Source: Rhodospirillales bacterium (GTDB lineage: Bacteria; Pseudomonadota; Alphaproteobacteria; Rhodospirillales; Casp-alpha2). Taken from it: DNA of 64,000 nucleotides. The translations under genes were made by a program, and so were the position numbers. The notes under the pieces were generated by a model that was not told where the DNA came from, did no database searches, and saw only the letters and a list, made by a program, of their open reading frames with translations. Numbering within the stretch: position 1 is the stretch's first letter; each line of letters starts with the position of its first letter. The stretch is taken from positions 124,001 through 188,000 of the forward strand of contig JAEPQO010000002.1 in assembly GCA_017640505.1 (NCBI GenBank). Reading direction: 5' to 3'. Below, one piece after another: positions 15,273 through 25,011 of this stretch.

Positions 15273-16289
15273 ATGACGGCACCGCGACTTCGGATAATCG
15301 GCGCGATGAGCGCCGTCCTGCTGCTCTTGGCCGGGTGCGCGGAAACCCAGTTCCTGATCCACACCGCGAAACGGGTTTCGCGCAGCGACGAGGCGCCGGA
15401 TCAGGGCCGCTACAAGGTTGGCAAGCCGTATCAGATCGACGGCATCTGGTATCATCCGGCGGAAAATTACGAGTACGACGAAACCGGCATCGCGTCTTGG
15501 TACGGTGCAGCCTTTCACGGCAAGCTCACGGCGAACGGCGAACAGTACGACATGAACGCGCTGACGGCGGCGCACCGCACGCTGCCGATGCCCAGCTTTG
15601 TGCGCGTGACGAACCTGGAAAACGGCCGCTCGCTCGTGCTCAAGGTCAACGACCGCGGCCCGTTCGCCAAGGGCCGCATCATCGATATCTCGAGGCGCGG
15701 GTCGCAGCTGCTCGGTTTCCAGAACCAGGGCACCGCGCGGGTCCGCGTGCAGATCCTTGCCGACCAGTCACGCGCTGTCGCAGCGCGGCTGCAGAACCGC
15801 GAGGACTTGGCACGTGTCGGTTCGCCGATCACCGTCGACAAGTTGCCGAAAGCGAGTGTGAGTGCGGAATCCCTGCCGGCACCCGGCGGTGCCGAGGCAT
15901 CGCCTTCGGTAAGCGGGACGGCAACCACGCAGACGATCGAGACCGCGTCCACCGCGCCCCTCAGCCCGACCGGCACGATCCCGAACACGACCGCGCCGTC
16001 GGAAACGGTGGCGCTGAATTCGAACCCGGAGGCCGCGGTGCGTCAGGAACCGGTCACGCCGACCTCGATCTATGTTCAGGCGGGCGCCTTCGGGGTCTAC
16101 GAGAATGCGAACAAGGTGCGCGCCCGGCTGAGCCCCATCGGCAGCGTGTTTCTTGACCAGGTATTGATCGACGGGAAGGACCTTTACCGTGTCCGCGTCG
16201 GGCCGCTGTCCGATGTGCAGAATGCCGACGACGTGCTGGCGCAGGTGATGGGCACCGGCTATCCCGATGCGCGCATCATCGTCGACTGA
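15273..16289 (+). CDS. rlpA: RlpA-like septal lytic transglycosylase lipoprotein with SPOR domain
   Basis: 338 aa from the ATG at 15273, giving a lipoprotein signal with lipobox LAGC (Cys22). The double-psi beta-barrel core reads GIASWYGAAFHGKLTANGEQYDM, then RVTNLENGRSLVLKVNDRGPFAKGRIIDIS, matching RlpA. After a Ser/Thr/Pro-rich linker (about 185-260) a C-terminal SPOR domain (SIYVQAGAFGVYENANKVRARL) should bind denuded septal glycan. Starts the block rlpA-dacA-tmk-holB, which is conserved in alphaproteobacteria. Confidence 0.93.
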   Translation: MTAPRLRIIGAMSAVLLLLAGCAETQFLIHTAKRVSRSDEAPDQGRYKVGKPYQIDGIWYHPAENYEYDETGIASWYGAAFHGKLTANGEQYDMNALTAAHRTLPMPSFVRVTNLENGRSLVLKVNDRGPFAKGRIIDISRRGSQLLGFQNQGTARVRVQILADQSRAVAARLQNREDLARVGSPITVDKLPKASVSAESLPAPGGAEASPSVSGTATTQTIETASTAPLSPTGTIPNTTAPSETVALNSNPEAAVRQEPVTPTSIYVQAGAFGVYENANKVRARLSPIGSVFLDQVLIDGKDLYRVRVGPLSDVQNADDVLAQVMGTGYPDARIIVD

Positions 16290-16329
16290 CGTCACGAAAT
16301 AGACAAAGTTCATGGCCTAGTATGGAGTT

Positions 16330-17505
16330 ATGCAGAATATAAAAACGACAACCGGAACGGCGATCGCAGCCATCGCGCTCATCGCCGGCGCCCTTGTGAT
16401 CCCCGCGAACGGCGCGGCGCAGGGGATTGAAACCCAGGCCCGGGAGGCCATCCTACTCGACCCGCAGACCGACACCGTGCTTCTGGACAAGAACGGCGAC
16501 GTGAGTATGCCGCCCGCGTCCATGAGCAAGATGATGACGATTTACATGCTGTTCGAAAGCCTCAAGGACGGCAGGGTCTCGCTCGAGGACAAGTTCCGGG
16601 TGTCGGAGAACGCCTGGCGCACGGGTGGCGCCAAGAGCGGGTCTTCGACCATGTTCCTGCCGCCGAATTCGGAGGTGAAGGTCGAGGATCTGATCCGCGG
16701 CATCATCGTGCAGTCCGGTAACGACGCCTGTATCGTCGTCGCCGAAAACCTTGCCGGATCCGAGGAAGCCTTCGCCAAGCGCATGACGGAGCGGGCGCGC
16801 GAACTCGGCATGATGAACTCCACGTTCGCCAATGCGACCGGCTGGCCGCATCCGGATCACCGTACGACGGCCCACGATCTGGCCATCCTCGCGGAACGTA
16901 CGATCAATGATTTTCCGGAGTATTTTCATTACTACGCGGAGCGCGAATTTACCTACAACGACATCCGCCAGGCGAACCGCAACCCGCTGCTTTACGGCTA
17001 TGCGGGCGCGGACGGGATGAAGACCGGCCATACCGAGGAAGCGGGGTACGGCCTGACCGGCACTGCAACGCAGGGCGAGCGCAGGCTGATCGCCGTCGTC
17101 AACGGCCTCGACAGCAACCGGGCACGGGGTGCGGAGGTGGCGCGCCTGCTGGACTGGGGCTTCCGGGAATTCGGCAACTACGCACTCTTCAAGTCCGGGG
17201 ACACGGTCGAGATCGCACCGGTGTGGCTCGGCACGGCGCCGACCGTCGAAATGAAGATCACCCGCGACGTGTACATCACCATGACCCGCAAGGCGCGGCG
17301 GAACATGAAGGTGACGGTGCGGTACGCTTCGCCCATTCCGGCACCGATCGCAGCTGGCCAGCAGATCGGCACACTGACCGTCGAGGCGCCCGGCTTCGAG
17401 ACCATCGAGGCGCCGCTGACGGCAGCCGCGGACATTGGCCAGCTTGGCATGTTCGGCAGGCTGGGTGCCGCGCTCGAGTTCCTGCTGTGGGGCGAGAGCG
17501 GTTGA
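16330..17505 (+). CDS. dacA: D-alanyl-D-alanine carboxypeptidase (PBP5/DacA family)
   Basis: 391 aa with a Sec signal peptide (cleavage near NGAAQG). Penicillin-binding motifs are in order: Ser64-Met-Ser-Lys67 in PASMSKMM, SGN in VQSGNDAC (about residue 126), and KTG in GMKTGHTEEAG (about residue 232). The C-terminal beta domain ends in an amphipathic segment that tethers DacA to the inner membrane. It trims the terminal D-Ala of pentapeptides in the periplasm. Lies 40 bases after rlpA and 12 before tmk. Confidence 0.95.
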   Translation: MQNIKTTTGTAIAAIALIAGALVIPANGAAQGIETQAREAILLDPQTDTVLLDKNGDVSMPPASMSKMMTIYMLFESLKDGRVSLEDKFRVSENAWRTGGAKSGSSTMFLPPNSEVKVEDLIRGIIVQSGNDACIVVAENLAGSEEAFAKRMTERARELGMMNSTFANATGWPHPDHRTTAHDLAILAERTINDFPEYFHYYAEREFTYNDIRQANRNPLLYGYAGADGMKTGHTEEAGYGLTGTATQGERRLIAVVNGLDSNRARGAEVARLLDWGFREFGNYALFKSGDTVEIAPVWLGTAPTVEMKITRDVYITMTRKARRNMKVTVRYASPIPAPIAAGQQIGTLTVEAPGFETIEAPLTAAADIGQLGMFGRLGAALEFLLWGESG

Positions 17506-17517
17506 GGTGCGCCTGAC

Positions 17518-18189
17518 ATGAGCGGTCCGGAACGCGGCCCAGAACAAGGAAAATTCATTACCTTCGAAGGCGGCGAGGGCGGCGGCAAATCGACCCAGGT
17601 GAAGACGCTTGCAGCGGCATTGCAAGATGCCGGGCATACCGTCGTCGTGACCCGCGAGCCCGGTGGCGCGCCGGCGGCGGAGGAAATCCGCGATCTGCTC
17701 GTATCGGGTGCGGTCGAACGCTGGTCGCCGATGGCCGAGGTGCTGCTGAACTACGCGGCGCGCGAGATGCATGTCCGTCAGACCATTCGTCCGGCCCTCG
17801 ACCGTGGCGACTGGGTCATTTCGGACCGGTTTTCGGATTCCACCATGGCCTATCAGGGTTACGGTGGCGGGGTCGACCCGGCGCGCATCGAGGCGATCCA
17901 TACCGCCGTGCTCGGCGAATTCAAGCCGGACCTGACGCTGATCCTCGATCTGGACGTGACGGACGGGCTGGCCCGTGCCGGCAAGCGGCTGGTGGAGGCG
18001 GGAAGCGCCGAGGACCGTTTTGAGCGCATGGAGCGGGACTTCCATCATCGCCTGCGCGACGGATTTCTTGAAATCGCAAAGTCGGAACCGCTACGCTGCC
18101 GTGTCATCGACGCATCCGGAGATATTACAGCCGTGGCCGAAAACGTGCGTAGAACCGTATCCGAGGTGCTCGGGGTGTCACTGCCATGA
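17518..18189 (+). CDS. tmk: Thymidylate kinase
   Basis: 223 aa. P-loop FEGGEGGGKST at about residues 14-24, the DR motif in VISDRFSDSTMAYQGYGGGVD, and TREPGG for the nucleotide pocket. Phosphorylates dTMP to dTDP. The TGA overlaps the ATG of holB (ATGA), the usual tmk-holB pair. Confidence 0.95.
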   Translation: MSGPERGPEQGKFITFEGGEGGGKSTQVKTLAAALQDAGHTVVVTREPGGAPAAEEIRDLLVSGAVERWSPMAEVLLNYAAREMHVRQTIRPALDRGDWVISDRFSDSTMAYQGYGGGVDPARIEAIHTAVLGEFKPDLTLILDLDVTDGLARAGKRLVEAGSAEDRFERMERDFHHRLRDGFLEIAKSEPLRCRVIDASGDITAVAENVRRTVSEVLGVSLP

Positions 18190-19316
18190 ACGCGGAAACG
18201 GCCCAGGTACTTGAAGATCAGGATTTCGGCCCGCGCCATACCGCTGAACTGATCGGCCATGCAGATGCCGAACGGACGCTCTTGAATGCCGCATCCGGCG
18301 GCCGTCTGCCGCACGCGTGGCTGTTCACCGGCCCGAAGGGGATCGGCAAGGCGACGCTGGCGTTCCGCTTCGCACGCTACCTGTTTACCCATTTGCCGGG
18401 CGGGGCCGAGGGCGGGACAAGTGCCGCCGGCGGACTGTTCGCCGACGACGAAATTCCGGCCCAGTTGCCGGACAGCCTGTATGTCGACCCGGAACGCCCG
18501 GTATTTCACCGTGTCGCGTCGGGCGGTCACGGCGACCTGATGACGGTGGAACGCAAGCTTAACGACCGCGGCAAGCTGTCGACCCAGATCCGCGTCGAGG
18601 ACGTGCGCGCCGCGATCGATTTCGCGCACCTGACGTCGAGCGAAGGCGGCTACAAGGTGATCATCGTCGATGGGGCGGAGCTGATGAACCGCTCGTCCGA
18701 GAATGCGTTCCTCAAGATTCTCGAAGAACCGCCCGCGCACTGCGTCATCATCATGGTGAGCCATAACCCGGGAAGGCTGCTGCCGACGACGCGCTCGCGC
18801 TGCCGCACGCTGGCGATGAAACCGCTGACAACGGAACAGGTCACCGACCTGATGACGCAGCACATGCCCGAGGTTGCCGCCAATGAGGCGCATGAACTGG
18901 CGCGCCTGTCCGAGGGCAGCATCGGCCGCGCCATGTCGCTGGCCGCGGGCGGCGGGCTCGAAATTTACCGGGATGTGGTTAATATCTTCGCGTCATTGCC
19001 CAATCTGGACGGTGCCGCGGTGCAGGCGCTGGCGACCAAGCTGTCGAAAGCCGGGGCCGACGACGCCTATTATTCCGGGATCGAGCTCTATCGCTGGTGG
19101 CTGTCCCGGGTGGTGCTTGCGGCATCCCGCGGCGCTGACGGGGACGTGAGCCTGAGCGCGGAGGAGCAGGGGATTGCCGCGCGCGTCGCGGCGACGTCGA
19201 TCCTGCCGATATGGCTGGCCCGGCTCGATCAGGCGGAAAGCCTGATCCGCAGCGCCGATCCGCTGAACCTGGATCGCAAGCAGGTTATCCTGTCGCTGTT
19301 CCTGTCGCTGGCCTAA
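18186..19316 (+). CDS. holB: DNA polymerase III subunit delta'
   Basis: 376 aa AAA+ clamp-loader subunit. Near-canonical Walker A GPKGIGKATLAF at about residue 44, the Walker B-like IIVDGAELMNRSSENAFLKILEEPP block and the SRC-like sensor TTRSRCRTLAMKPL. Longer than E. coli HolB, as in other alphaproteobacteria. Overlaps tmk by 4 bases. Confidence 0.92.
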   Translation: MNAETAQVLEDQDFGPRHTAELIGHADAERTLLNAASGGRLPHAWLFTGPKGIGKATLAFRFARYLFTHLPGGAEGGTSAAGGLFADDEIPAQLPDSLYVDPERPVFHRVASGGHGDLMTVERKLNDRGKLSTQIRVEDVRAAIDFAHLTSSEGGYKVIIVDGAELMNRSSENAFLKILEEPPAHCVIIMVSHNPGRLLPTTRSRCRTLAMKPLTTEQVTDLMTQHMPEVAANEAHELARLSEGSIGRAMSLAAGGGLEIYRDVVNIFASLPNLDGAAVQALATKLSKAGADDAYYSGIELYRWWLSRVVLAASRGADGDVSLSAEEQGIAARVAATSILPIWLARLDQAESLIRSADPLNLDRKQVILSLFLSLA

Positions 19317-19320
19317 GCGC

Positions 19321-19413
19321 CCCTCATCCTGTCCTTCTCCCGAGGGAGAAGGGACTCACGACGAAACGCCCCTCTCCTCGGGGTGAGGGTGGCGCGAAGC
19401 GCCGGGTGAGGGG
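19321..19413. repeat. Intergenic repeat with hairpins, copy 1
   Basis: A stretch of imperfect inverted repeats in the holB-metG gap: one built on CTTCTCCC...GGGAGAAGG and one on GGCGCGAAGCGCC within CTC-rich flanks. About 20 bases of the first unit recur in inverted orientation at 29340-29390, so this belongs to a dispersed family. Probable REP-type element; may also act as a terminator for holB. Confidence 0.55.
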
Positions 19414-19497
19414 TCCCGTCCGTATTCCTTGACCCGTCGCGTCCCGCGCCGTACCTAAGGGCGCGAATTTCGCGTGGAAATTTCCCAGGGAACACCG

Positions 19498-21054
19498 ATG
19501 TCCGACAAGCCGACCTACTACGTCACGACGCCGATCTACTACGTCAACGATGCGCCGCATATCGGCCATGCGTACACGACGCTGGCGTGCGACGTGCTGG
19601 CGCGGTTCAAGCGTCTCGACGGCTTCGACGTGCGTTTCCTGACTGGCACCGACGAGCACGGCCAGAAGGTCGAGAAATCGGCGCAGGCCGCGGGCAAGGA
19701 CCCGCAGACCTTTACCGACGAGGTGTCGCAGAACTTCCGCGATCTGGCGGATTTCATGAATTTCAGCCACGATGACTTCATCCGTACGACCGAGGACCGC
19801 CATATCAAGGCGTGTCAGGCGATCTGGAAGAAGCTGGAAGAGGCGGGCGACATCTACCTCGACAACTACGGCGGCTGGTACGCAGTCCGCGACGAGGCGT
19901 TCTACGGCGAGGATGAGCTGACCAAGACGCCGGACGGCAAGCGCATCGCGCCCTCGGGCGCCGAGGTGGAGTGGGTCGAGGAGCCAAGCTATTTCTTCAA
20001 GCTTTCGGAATGGGGCGACCGGCTTCTGGCGCACTACGACGCCAACCCGGATTTCATCCTGCCGGAAAGCCGCCGCAACGAAGTGACGAGCTTCGTGAAG
20101 GGCGGGCTGAACGATCTTTCGATCTCGCGCACGACGTTCAACTGGGGTGTGCCGGTGCCGGGTGACGACGCACATATTATGTACGTGTGGCTGGACGCGC
20201 TGACCAACTACATCACCGCCGTCGGTTACCCGGAAACGGAAAGCGGGAATTACGCCAAGTACTGGCCGGCCGACCTGCATATGGTCGGCAAGGATATCCT
20301 GCGCTTTCACGCCGTTTACTGGCCGGCGTTCCTGATGGCGGCCGGGCTCGAGCCGCCGAAACGTATATTCGCGCACGGCTGGTGGACCAACGAGGGCCAG
20401 AAGATTTCCAAGTCGCTGGGCAACGTGATCGATCCGATCGAGCTGTCGAACAAGTACGGCCTCGATCAGGTGCGCTATTTTCTGCTGCGCGAAGTGCCGT
20501 TCGGCAACGACGGCGATTTCTCGCACACCGCTATGGTCAACCGCATGAACGGCGAACTCGCCAACGACTTCGGTAATCTGGCGCAGCGCGTCCTTTCGAT
20601 GACCGCCAAGAACTGCGACGGGAAAGTGCCGAACCCGGGCGAACTGAGCGACGATGACAATGCGCTGCTGGGCCAGGCGCAGGGCCTGTTGGCGGCGGTC
20701 CGCGAACATATGGACCGCCAGGCCTTCAACCACGCCCTGGAGACGATCTGGATCGTGATTCGCGCCGCCAACGCCTATGTCGACCACCAGGCGCCGTGGA
20801 AACTGCGCAAGGAAGACCCGGCGCGCATGGAGACGGTGCTTTACGTGCTGGCCGAAACCATCCGCCATCTGGCCATCCTGTGTCAGCCGGTGATGCCGGG
20901 AACCATGGCCAAGATGCTGGATCAGCTTGGCGTTCCGGCCGATGCACGCGGTTTCGAGGCCCTGGGCGAGGCCGGGGCCCTCAAGCCCGGCGCCGAGCTG
21001 CCGAAGCCGGAAGGGGTTTTCCCCCGCTTCGTCGAGGAAGACGCCGGGGCTTAA
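19498..21054 (+). CDS. metG: Methionyl-tRNA synthetase
   Basis: 518 aa from the ATG at 19498 with CAGGGA upstream. Class I signature PHIGHAYT near residue 20 and the KMSKS equivalent KISKSLGN near residue 302. The connective peptide has no zinc-knuckle Cys set and no C-terminal tRNA-binding extension, the short MetG form common in alphaproteobacteria. Charges tRNA-Met in the cytoplasm. tatD follows 158 bases on. Confidence 0.95.
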   Translation: MSDKPTYYVTTPIYYVNDAPHIGHAYTTLACDVLARFKRLDGFDVRFLTGTDEHGQKVEKSAQAAGKDPQTFTDEVSQNFRDLADFMNFSHDDFIRTTEDRHIKACQAIWKKLEEAGDIYLDNYGGWYAVRDEAFYGEDELTKTPDGKRIAPSGAEVEWVEEPSYFFKLSEWGDRLLAHYDANPDFILPESRRNEVTSFVKGGLNDLSISRTTFNWGVPVPGDDAHIMYVWLDALTNYITAVGYPETESGNYAKYWPADLHMVGKDILRFHAVYWPAFLMAAGLEPPKRIFAHGWWTNEGQKISKSLGNVIDPIELSNKYGLDQVRYFLLREVPFGNDGDFSHTAMVNRMNGELANDFGNLAQRVLSMTAKNCDGKVPNPGELSDDDNALLGQAQGLLAAVREHMDRQAFNHALETIWIVIRAANAYVDHQAPWKLRKEDPARMETVLYVLAETIRHLAILCQPVMPGTMAKMLDQLGVPADARGFEALGEAGALKPGAELPKPEGVFPRFVEEDAGA

Positions 21055-21065
21055 GTTGTTCTCGC

Positions 21066-21158
21066 CGTCATCCTGAACTTGGTTCAGGATCCATAAAATT
21101 TCAGATCGCAGGTGCTTCCCGCGTCATTATGGGCCCTGAACCGAGTTCAGGGCGACGG
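21066..21158. repeat. Intergenic inverted-repeat element
   Basis: Two palindromic units, CCTGAACTTGGTTCAGG and CCCTGAACCGAGTTCAGGG, with CCATAAAA between them, fill most of the metG-tatD gap. Close relatives of both units occur at 52368-52480. This is the GAACT/AGTTC-type dispersed repeat often seen between alphaproteobacterial genes. Confidence 0.6.
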
Positions 21159-21212
21159 TTTGTTGTGCTTCCAAAGTTGACTCTCAGAGGCTGATCGACA
21201 ACATGGCAACCC

Positions 21213-22046
21213 ATGAGCGATGCTAAACAACCGCCCGTATTCGACACGCCGCTGATCGACAGCCACTGCCATCTGGATTTCCCGGATTTCGGTGAGGAAC
21301 TGGACGAGGTCGTGGCGCGCGCCGGCCGTGCCGGGATTTCGCACATGGTGACGATCTCGACGCACCTGAGCCGCTTCGAGGGCGTGCGTGCGGTCGCCGA
21401 GCGCTATCCGAACGTGTTCTGCACCGTCGGCATCCATCCCCACGAAGCCGGCACGGAAAAGGAAGTCTCCGCCGACGAGCTGGTCGAACTGACCCACCAT
21501 CCGAAGGTCGTCGGTATCGGCGAAACCGGGCTCGATTTCTATTACGAGCACAGCCCGCGCGACGTGCAGGAACGCCAGTTCAGAACACATATCGAGGCCG
21601 CGCGCCGCACCGGCCTGCCGCTGATCGTGCACACCCGCGACGCCGACACGGATACCATCCGGATCCTCGAGGAAGAGCACGGGAAGGGTGCTTTTCCCGG
21701 CCTGATCCACTGTTTCAGCGCGTCCAGGGAACTGGCCGAGCGGATGGTCGGCATCGGCCTTTACATCTCGTTTTCCGGTATCGTGACCTTCAAGAAGGCC
21801 GAAGAACTGCGCGATGTCGCCAAGATCCTGCCGGACGACCGCATCCTGGTGGAAACCGACAGCCCGTACCTGGCGCCGGTGCCGCGCCGCGGCAAACGGA
21901 ACGAGCCCGCGTTCACGGCGTTCACCGCGGCCAAGATCGCCGAGGTCCGCGGTGTTTCACCCGCCGACGTCGCGCGGACCACGACCGCAAACTTCAAACG
22001 CCTGTTCGCCAAGGCCGGCGCCGCCATCGACGCGGACGCCGCATGA
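21213..22046 (+). CDS. tatD: TatD-family metal-dependent DNase
   Basis: 277 aa TIM-barrel hydrolase. Metal ligands: SHCHLDF near residue 13, GETGLDFYY near residue 97, IVHTRDAD, IHCFSAS and the final ETDSPYLAPVP. TatD enzymes are Mg-dependent 3'-5' exonucleases linked to DNA repair. Its TGA overlaps the next gene's ATG, and the metG-tatD-MBL order is conserved in this class. Confidence 0.93.
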   Translation: MSDAKQPPVFDTPLIDSHCHLDFPDFGEELDEVVARAGRAGISHMVTISTHLSRFEGVRAVAERYPNVFCTVGIHPHEAGTEKEVSADELVELTHHPKVVGIGETGLDFYYEHSPRDVQERQFRTHIEAARRTGLPLIVHTRDADTDTIRILEEEHGKGAFPGLIHCFSASRELAERMVGIGLYISFSGIVTFKKAEELRDVAKILPDDRILVETDSPYLAPVPRRGKRNEPAFTAFTAAKIAEVRGVSPADVARTTTANFKRLFAKAGAAIDADAA

Positions 22047-22876
22047 GCACGAGCCCCGCGATCAAGCTCACGTTCCTGGGCAGCGGGTCGTCCAGCGGCG
22101 TGCCCGGGATCGGCATTGGCTGGGGCCGCTGCAACCCGGATAACCCGAAGAACGCGCGCCTCAGGCAGTCGATCCTGGTGGAAACCGGCGGCAAGCGGCT
22201 TCTTGTCGATACGTCGCCGGATCTGCGCCAGCAGTTGCTGCGTGCCGGCGTCGAGGACATCGACGCTGTGCTCTTCACGCATGCACATGCGGACCACCTG
22301 AACGGCATCGACGATCTCCGGGGCGTCAACAAGGCGATCAAGCGGCCGCTGCCGGTGTTCGCCAACCGGGCGACGCACGAACACATCCGCCGGTGTTTCG
22401 GCTACACGCTCAAACCGCTGCCGGACGACTTCAACGGGGTTTATATCCGTCCCGTGCTCGACATGACCGAATTCGTGCCGGGGAACGACCTGGACGTGCT
22501 CGGTGTCGGTGTCGGATCGTTTTTGCAGGATCACGGATATTCCGAGACGGTCGGGTTCGATTTCGGATCGTGCGTCTATTCAACCGATGTGAAGGTGCTG
22601 ACGGACGATGTTCTGGGGCGTCTTTCGGCGGCGAATTTGGACGTCTGGATCATCGGCGTGTTTCGATGGGAAACGCACTGGACGCATGCCCATGTCGATC
22701 TCGCGCTGGAATGGATCGATCGGGTGAAACCGAAAAGGGCGATCCTGACGCACATGTCGCCCGACATCGATTACGATGAGCTGAAGGCATTTTTACCCGA
22801 TGGCGTCGTGCCGGCTTTCGACGGCATGACGATCGAGATCGCATCGCGCGGGGGAGAGGTTTCCATTTCCGACTGA
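22043..22876 (+). CDS. Metallo-beta-lactamase-fold hydrolase (PhnP-like)
   Basis: 277 aa. N-terminal GSGSSSGVPGIG and the metal motif THAHADHLNGIDDL (HxHxDH) are typical of the PhnP/RNase Z-like branch, with C-terminal LTHMSPDIDYDEL providing further ligands. Related proteins are phosphodiesterases acting on cyclic phosphates or RNA ends. No phosphonate genes are nearby, so the name phnP is not used. Overlaps tatD by 4 bases; an AT-rich gap with no further gene follows. Confidence 0.85.
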   Translation: MSTSPAIKLTFLGSGSSSGVPGIGIGWGRCNPDNPKNARLRQSILVETGGKRLLVDTSPDLRQQLLRAGVEDIDAVLFTHAHADHLNGIDDLRGVNKAIKRPLPVFANRATHEHIRRCFGYTLKPLPDDFNGVYIRPVLDMTEFVPGNDLDVLGVGVGSFLQDHGYSETVGFDFGSCVYSTDVKVLTDDVLGRLSAANLDVWIIGVFRWETHWTHAHVDLALEWIDRVKPKRAILTHMSPDIDYDELKAFLPDGVVPAFDGMTIEIASRGGEVSISD

Positions 22877-23092
22877 CGCGCACCAGCGACCGCTTTTTAT
22901 TTTTGTCTGTGCTATATGACGTTATGTCAAAAACAACTAAGTCATTGTTATTATTATATAGTATATAATTTTCCATAATATACATTATGCGACTTTTGCG
23001 GATGGGAATTGGGGGCCGCCCCCCGCAACGGCAGCGGTTTTACGCCCCGCCCGTGACATGCTGACGAGCCCAAGATTGGAGAGACGCTGACT

Positions 23093-24454
23093 ATGAGAAC
23101 GCTCATCGACGGTGCCACCGTGATCACGATGGATGGTGACGAACGGATCATTCCCGACGGTGCGGTGCTGATTGCGGATGGCCGGATCACGGACATCGGC
23201 GACAGCGCGTCGGTCCATGCGCGTGCTGACGGGATGCCAATCGACCGGACCATCGATGCCCGTGGCAAGGTCGTGCTGCCGGGCTTCGTCAGCGTGCACA
23301 ATCACCTCGGGTATTCCGTCTTTCGTGGCCGTGCCGAGGATATCGGTCATACCGCCGTGCAGTCGCTTTACGTGCCGATGAGCACGATCCTGGCGCGCGA
23401 GGAACGCGGCGCGCTGGCCGCCCTTTCCACCGCCGAGCTGCTGCGCGGCGGCGTCACCACCGTGCTGCAGATGGAAGAAGACGCCGACGTCACGGCGCCC
23501 TTCGTCGAGCAATCGGGCATCCGCGCCCTACTCGGCATCATGGCGCACGACATCGACGTGGATGCGCTGAACCGGGGCAACACCGTGTTCGACGACCGTG
23601 TCCGCGCGCAGCAGCTTGAACAGGCAGTCACGTTCGCGGAGCACATCAATGGCCGCGCTGACGGGCGCCTTCGTGCCGTCATGGCGATCAACACCCTTTC
23701 CACCTCGTCCACCGATCTGATGCGCGAATTGCGCGATACGGCGGACCGGCTCGATATCCCCGTCTCGCTGCATCTCGGCATCGGTGAACAGGACGAGGTC
23801 CGCAAGGTGCATAACGGCGCCGATGCGTTCCAGCTGGCCCACGACAGCGGGTTTCTCGATGACCGCGCGGTCGCCGTGCACTGTTACATGGTCGACGACG
23901 ACGATATCGCGCTGATGGCACGCTCCGGCGCGGCGCTCGCGCATTGTCCGCTGATGAACCAGTTCCGCGGCTGCATCGCGCCGGCCGAGGCCATGCGCGC
24001 CGCCGGGATCGACATCGGCCTCGGCATCGACAACTACTTTTCCGACCATTTCGACGTGCTCAGGGCCTGCATCGCGGTGGCCCGCATCCGCGCCAATAAC
24101 CCGTCCGTGGCGCCGTCGGCGGAGATCCTGGCGCGCGCCACCATCGGTTCGGCCCGGGTGCTGGGCCTCGACGCCGAGATCGGCTCACTGGAAACCGGCA
24201 AGAAAGCGGACCTGCAGATCGTCGATGCGCGGCGTTACGGCCTCACGCCGTTGAACGACCCGGTGCGCACCCTCGTCTACCACGCCCACGCCAAGGATAT
24301 CGACCTGGTGATGGTCGACGGCCGCATCGTCGTCGAGGACGGCCGCGTCACCGCTGTCGACGAGGACGACCTGATCCGCCGTGCCGAGGCCGCCGGCACC
24401 GCCGCCTGGGCGCGCTTCGCGGACCAGCACGGCGGCTACGCGGTGCCGCACTGA
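23093..24454 (+). CDS. Amidohydrolase (deaminase/chlorohydrolase branch)
   Basis: 453 aa. Zinc ligands in order: VHNHLGYS (HxH, near residue 64), SLHLGIGEQD (His plus Glu), VAVHCYMVDDDDI (His) and GLGIDNYFSDHFD (Asp). This is the 5-methylthioadenosine/S-adenosylhomocysteine deaminase, guanine deaminase and TrzA/AtzA-like branch of the superfamily. Small beta-sandwich portions flank the barrel. It stands alone behind a long AT-rich leader (22877-23092). Substrate unknown. Confidence 0.87.
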   Translation: MRTLIDGATVITMDGDERIIPDGAVLIADGRITDIGDSASVHARADGMPIDRTIDARGKVVLPGFVSVHNHLGYSVFRGRAEDIGHTAVQSLYVPMSTILAREERGALAALSTAELLRGGVTTVLQMEEDADVTAPFVEQSGIRALLGIMAHDIDVDALNRGNTVFDDRVRAQQLEQAVTFAEHINGRADGRLRAVMAINTLSTSSTDLMRELRDTADRLDIPVSLHLGIGEQDEVRKVHNGADAFQLAHDSGFLDDRAVAVHCYMVDDDDIALMARSGAALAHCPLMNQFRGCIAPAEAMRAAGIDIGLGIDNYFSDHFDVLRACIAVARIRANNPSVAPSAEILARATIGSARVLGLDAEIGSLETGKKADLQIVDARRYGLTPLNDPVRTLVYHAHAKDIDLVMVDGRIVVEDGRVTAVDEDDLIRRAEAAGTAAWARFADQHGGYAVPH

Positions 24455-24508
24455 CGGGCCCGCGACCTGATCCTGCCACGCGCCTTCACCCCGCCGGATT
24501 GCCCTTTT

Positions 24509-24528
24509 GTTATCTACTAGTAGATAAC
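24509..24528. repeat. Perfect 20-bp palindrome (TCTACTAGTAGA family)
   Basis: GTTATCTACTAGTAGATAAC, preceded by CCTTTT. The 12-base core TCTACTAGTAGA recurs at 26061-26072 and 52267-52278, and a TCTACGCGTAGA variant at 28604-28615. Here it lies between convergent genes. CTAG is rare in bacterial DNA, so repeated occurrence is notable. Function unknown: protein-binding site, hairpin or small mobile repeat. Confidence 0.55.
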
Positions 24529-24585
24529 GGTGCCTTCATAATATTTTGCGAACACTTCGCCGCCAAGGTGGGCTCGCTATCGCTT

Positions 24586-25011
24586 TTATTGGCGTGTTAC
24601 GACCCGACGAGTACGGGGACTCTGTTTTACTGTTTCTGAGAACTTGATTTGCATTGGGACTTTGAATCTTATGCGGCTAGCCGTCGTATCCGTTGTCTCT
24701 CCAGATTTTCCGCCCTTAACACTGCCACTAAATGCGGAGAACACCTTTACTTCAGCCTTGGCCGCAGCTCCGGCTTCGCTCTTTTCCTCGGCGGTAACTG
24801 CAACATCAAACTCCACAATTGTTGCGTATTGCATTTCCCCATTTTCTCCACGGCCAGTGTAGATCAGATTTTGCTGGGCCCATTTCGACGTATCTGTCGT
24901 ACCGCTCAGTGTTGGAACGACCGTAAACCCGTCTTCACTGTCGTCCTCAAATTCACATAATCCCGCTTTGATTTGAGAGAGTGTTTCTCGAACAAAATCT
25001 TTCATATCCAT
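24586..25011 (-). CDS. Low-GC orphan protein, possible Trypco2-like domain
   Basis: 141 aa from the ATG at 25011, which has GAGGAGA 8 bases upstream. Base composition is clearly lower in GC than its neighbours, a sign of transfer. The N-terminus KDFVRETLSQIKAGLCEFEDD is an amphipathic helix; the rest is beta-rich, with ATIVEFDVAVTAEEKSEAG, a Gly/Ala/Lys-rich loop and SRIRFKVPMQI. This helix-then-barrel layout with a V-x-F-x-V-x-V strand and a closing S-R-I-K/R-F strand reminds me of the trypsin-co-occurring domain found in conflict systems. That link is by eye and weak. No protease or NTPase partner is adjacent. Confidence 0.6.
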   Translation of the reverse strand: MDMKDFVRETLSQIKAGLCEFEDDSEDGFTVVPTLSGTTDTSKWAQQNLIYTGRGENGEMQYATIVEFDVAVTAEEKSEAGAAAKAEVKVFSAFSGSVKGGKSGETTDTTASRIRFKVPMQIKFSETVKQSPRTRRVVTRQ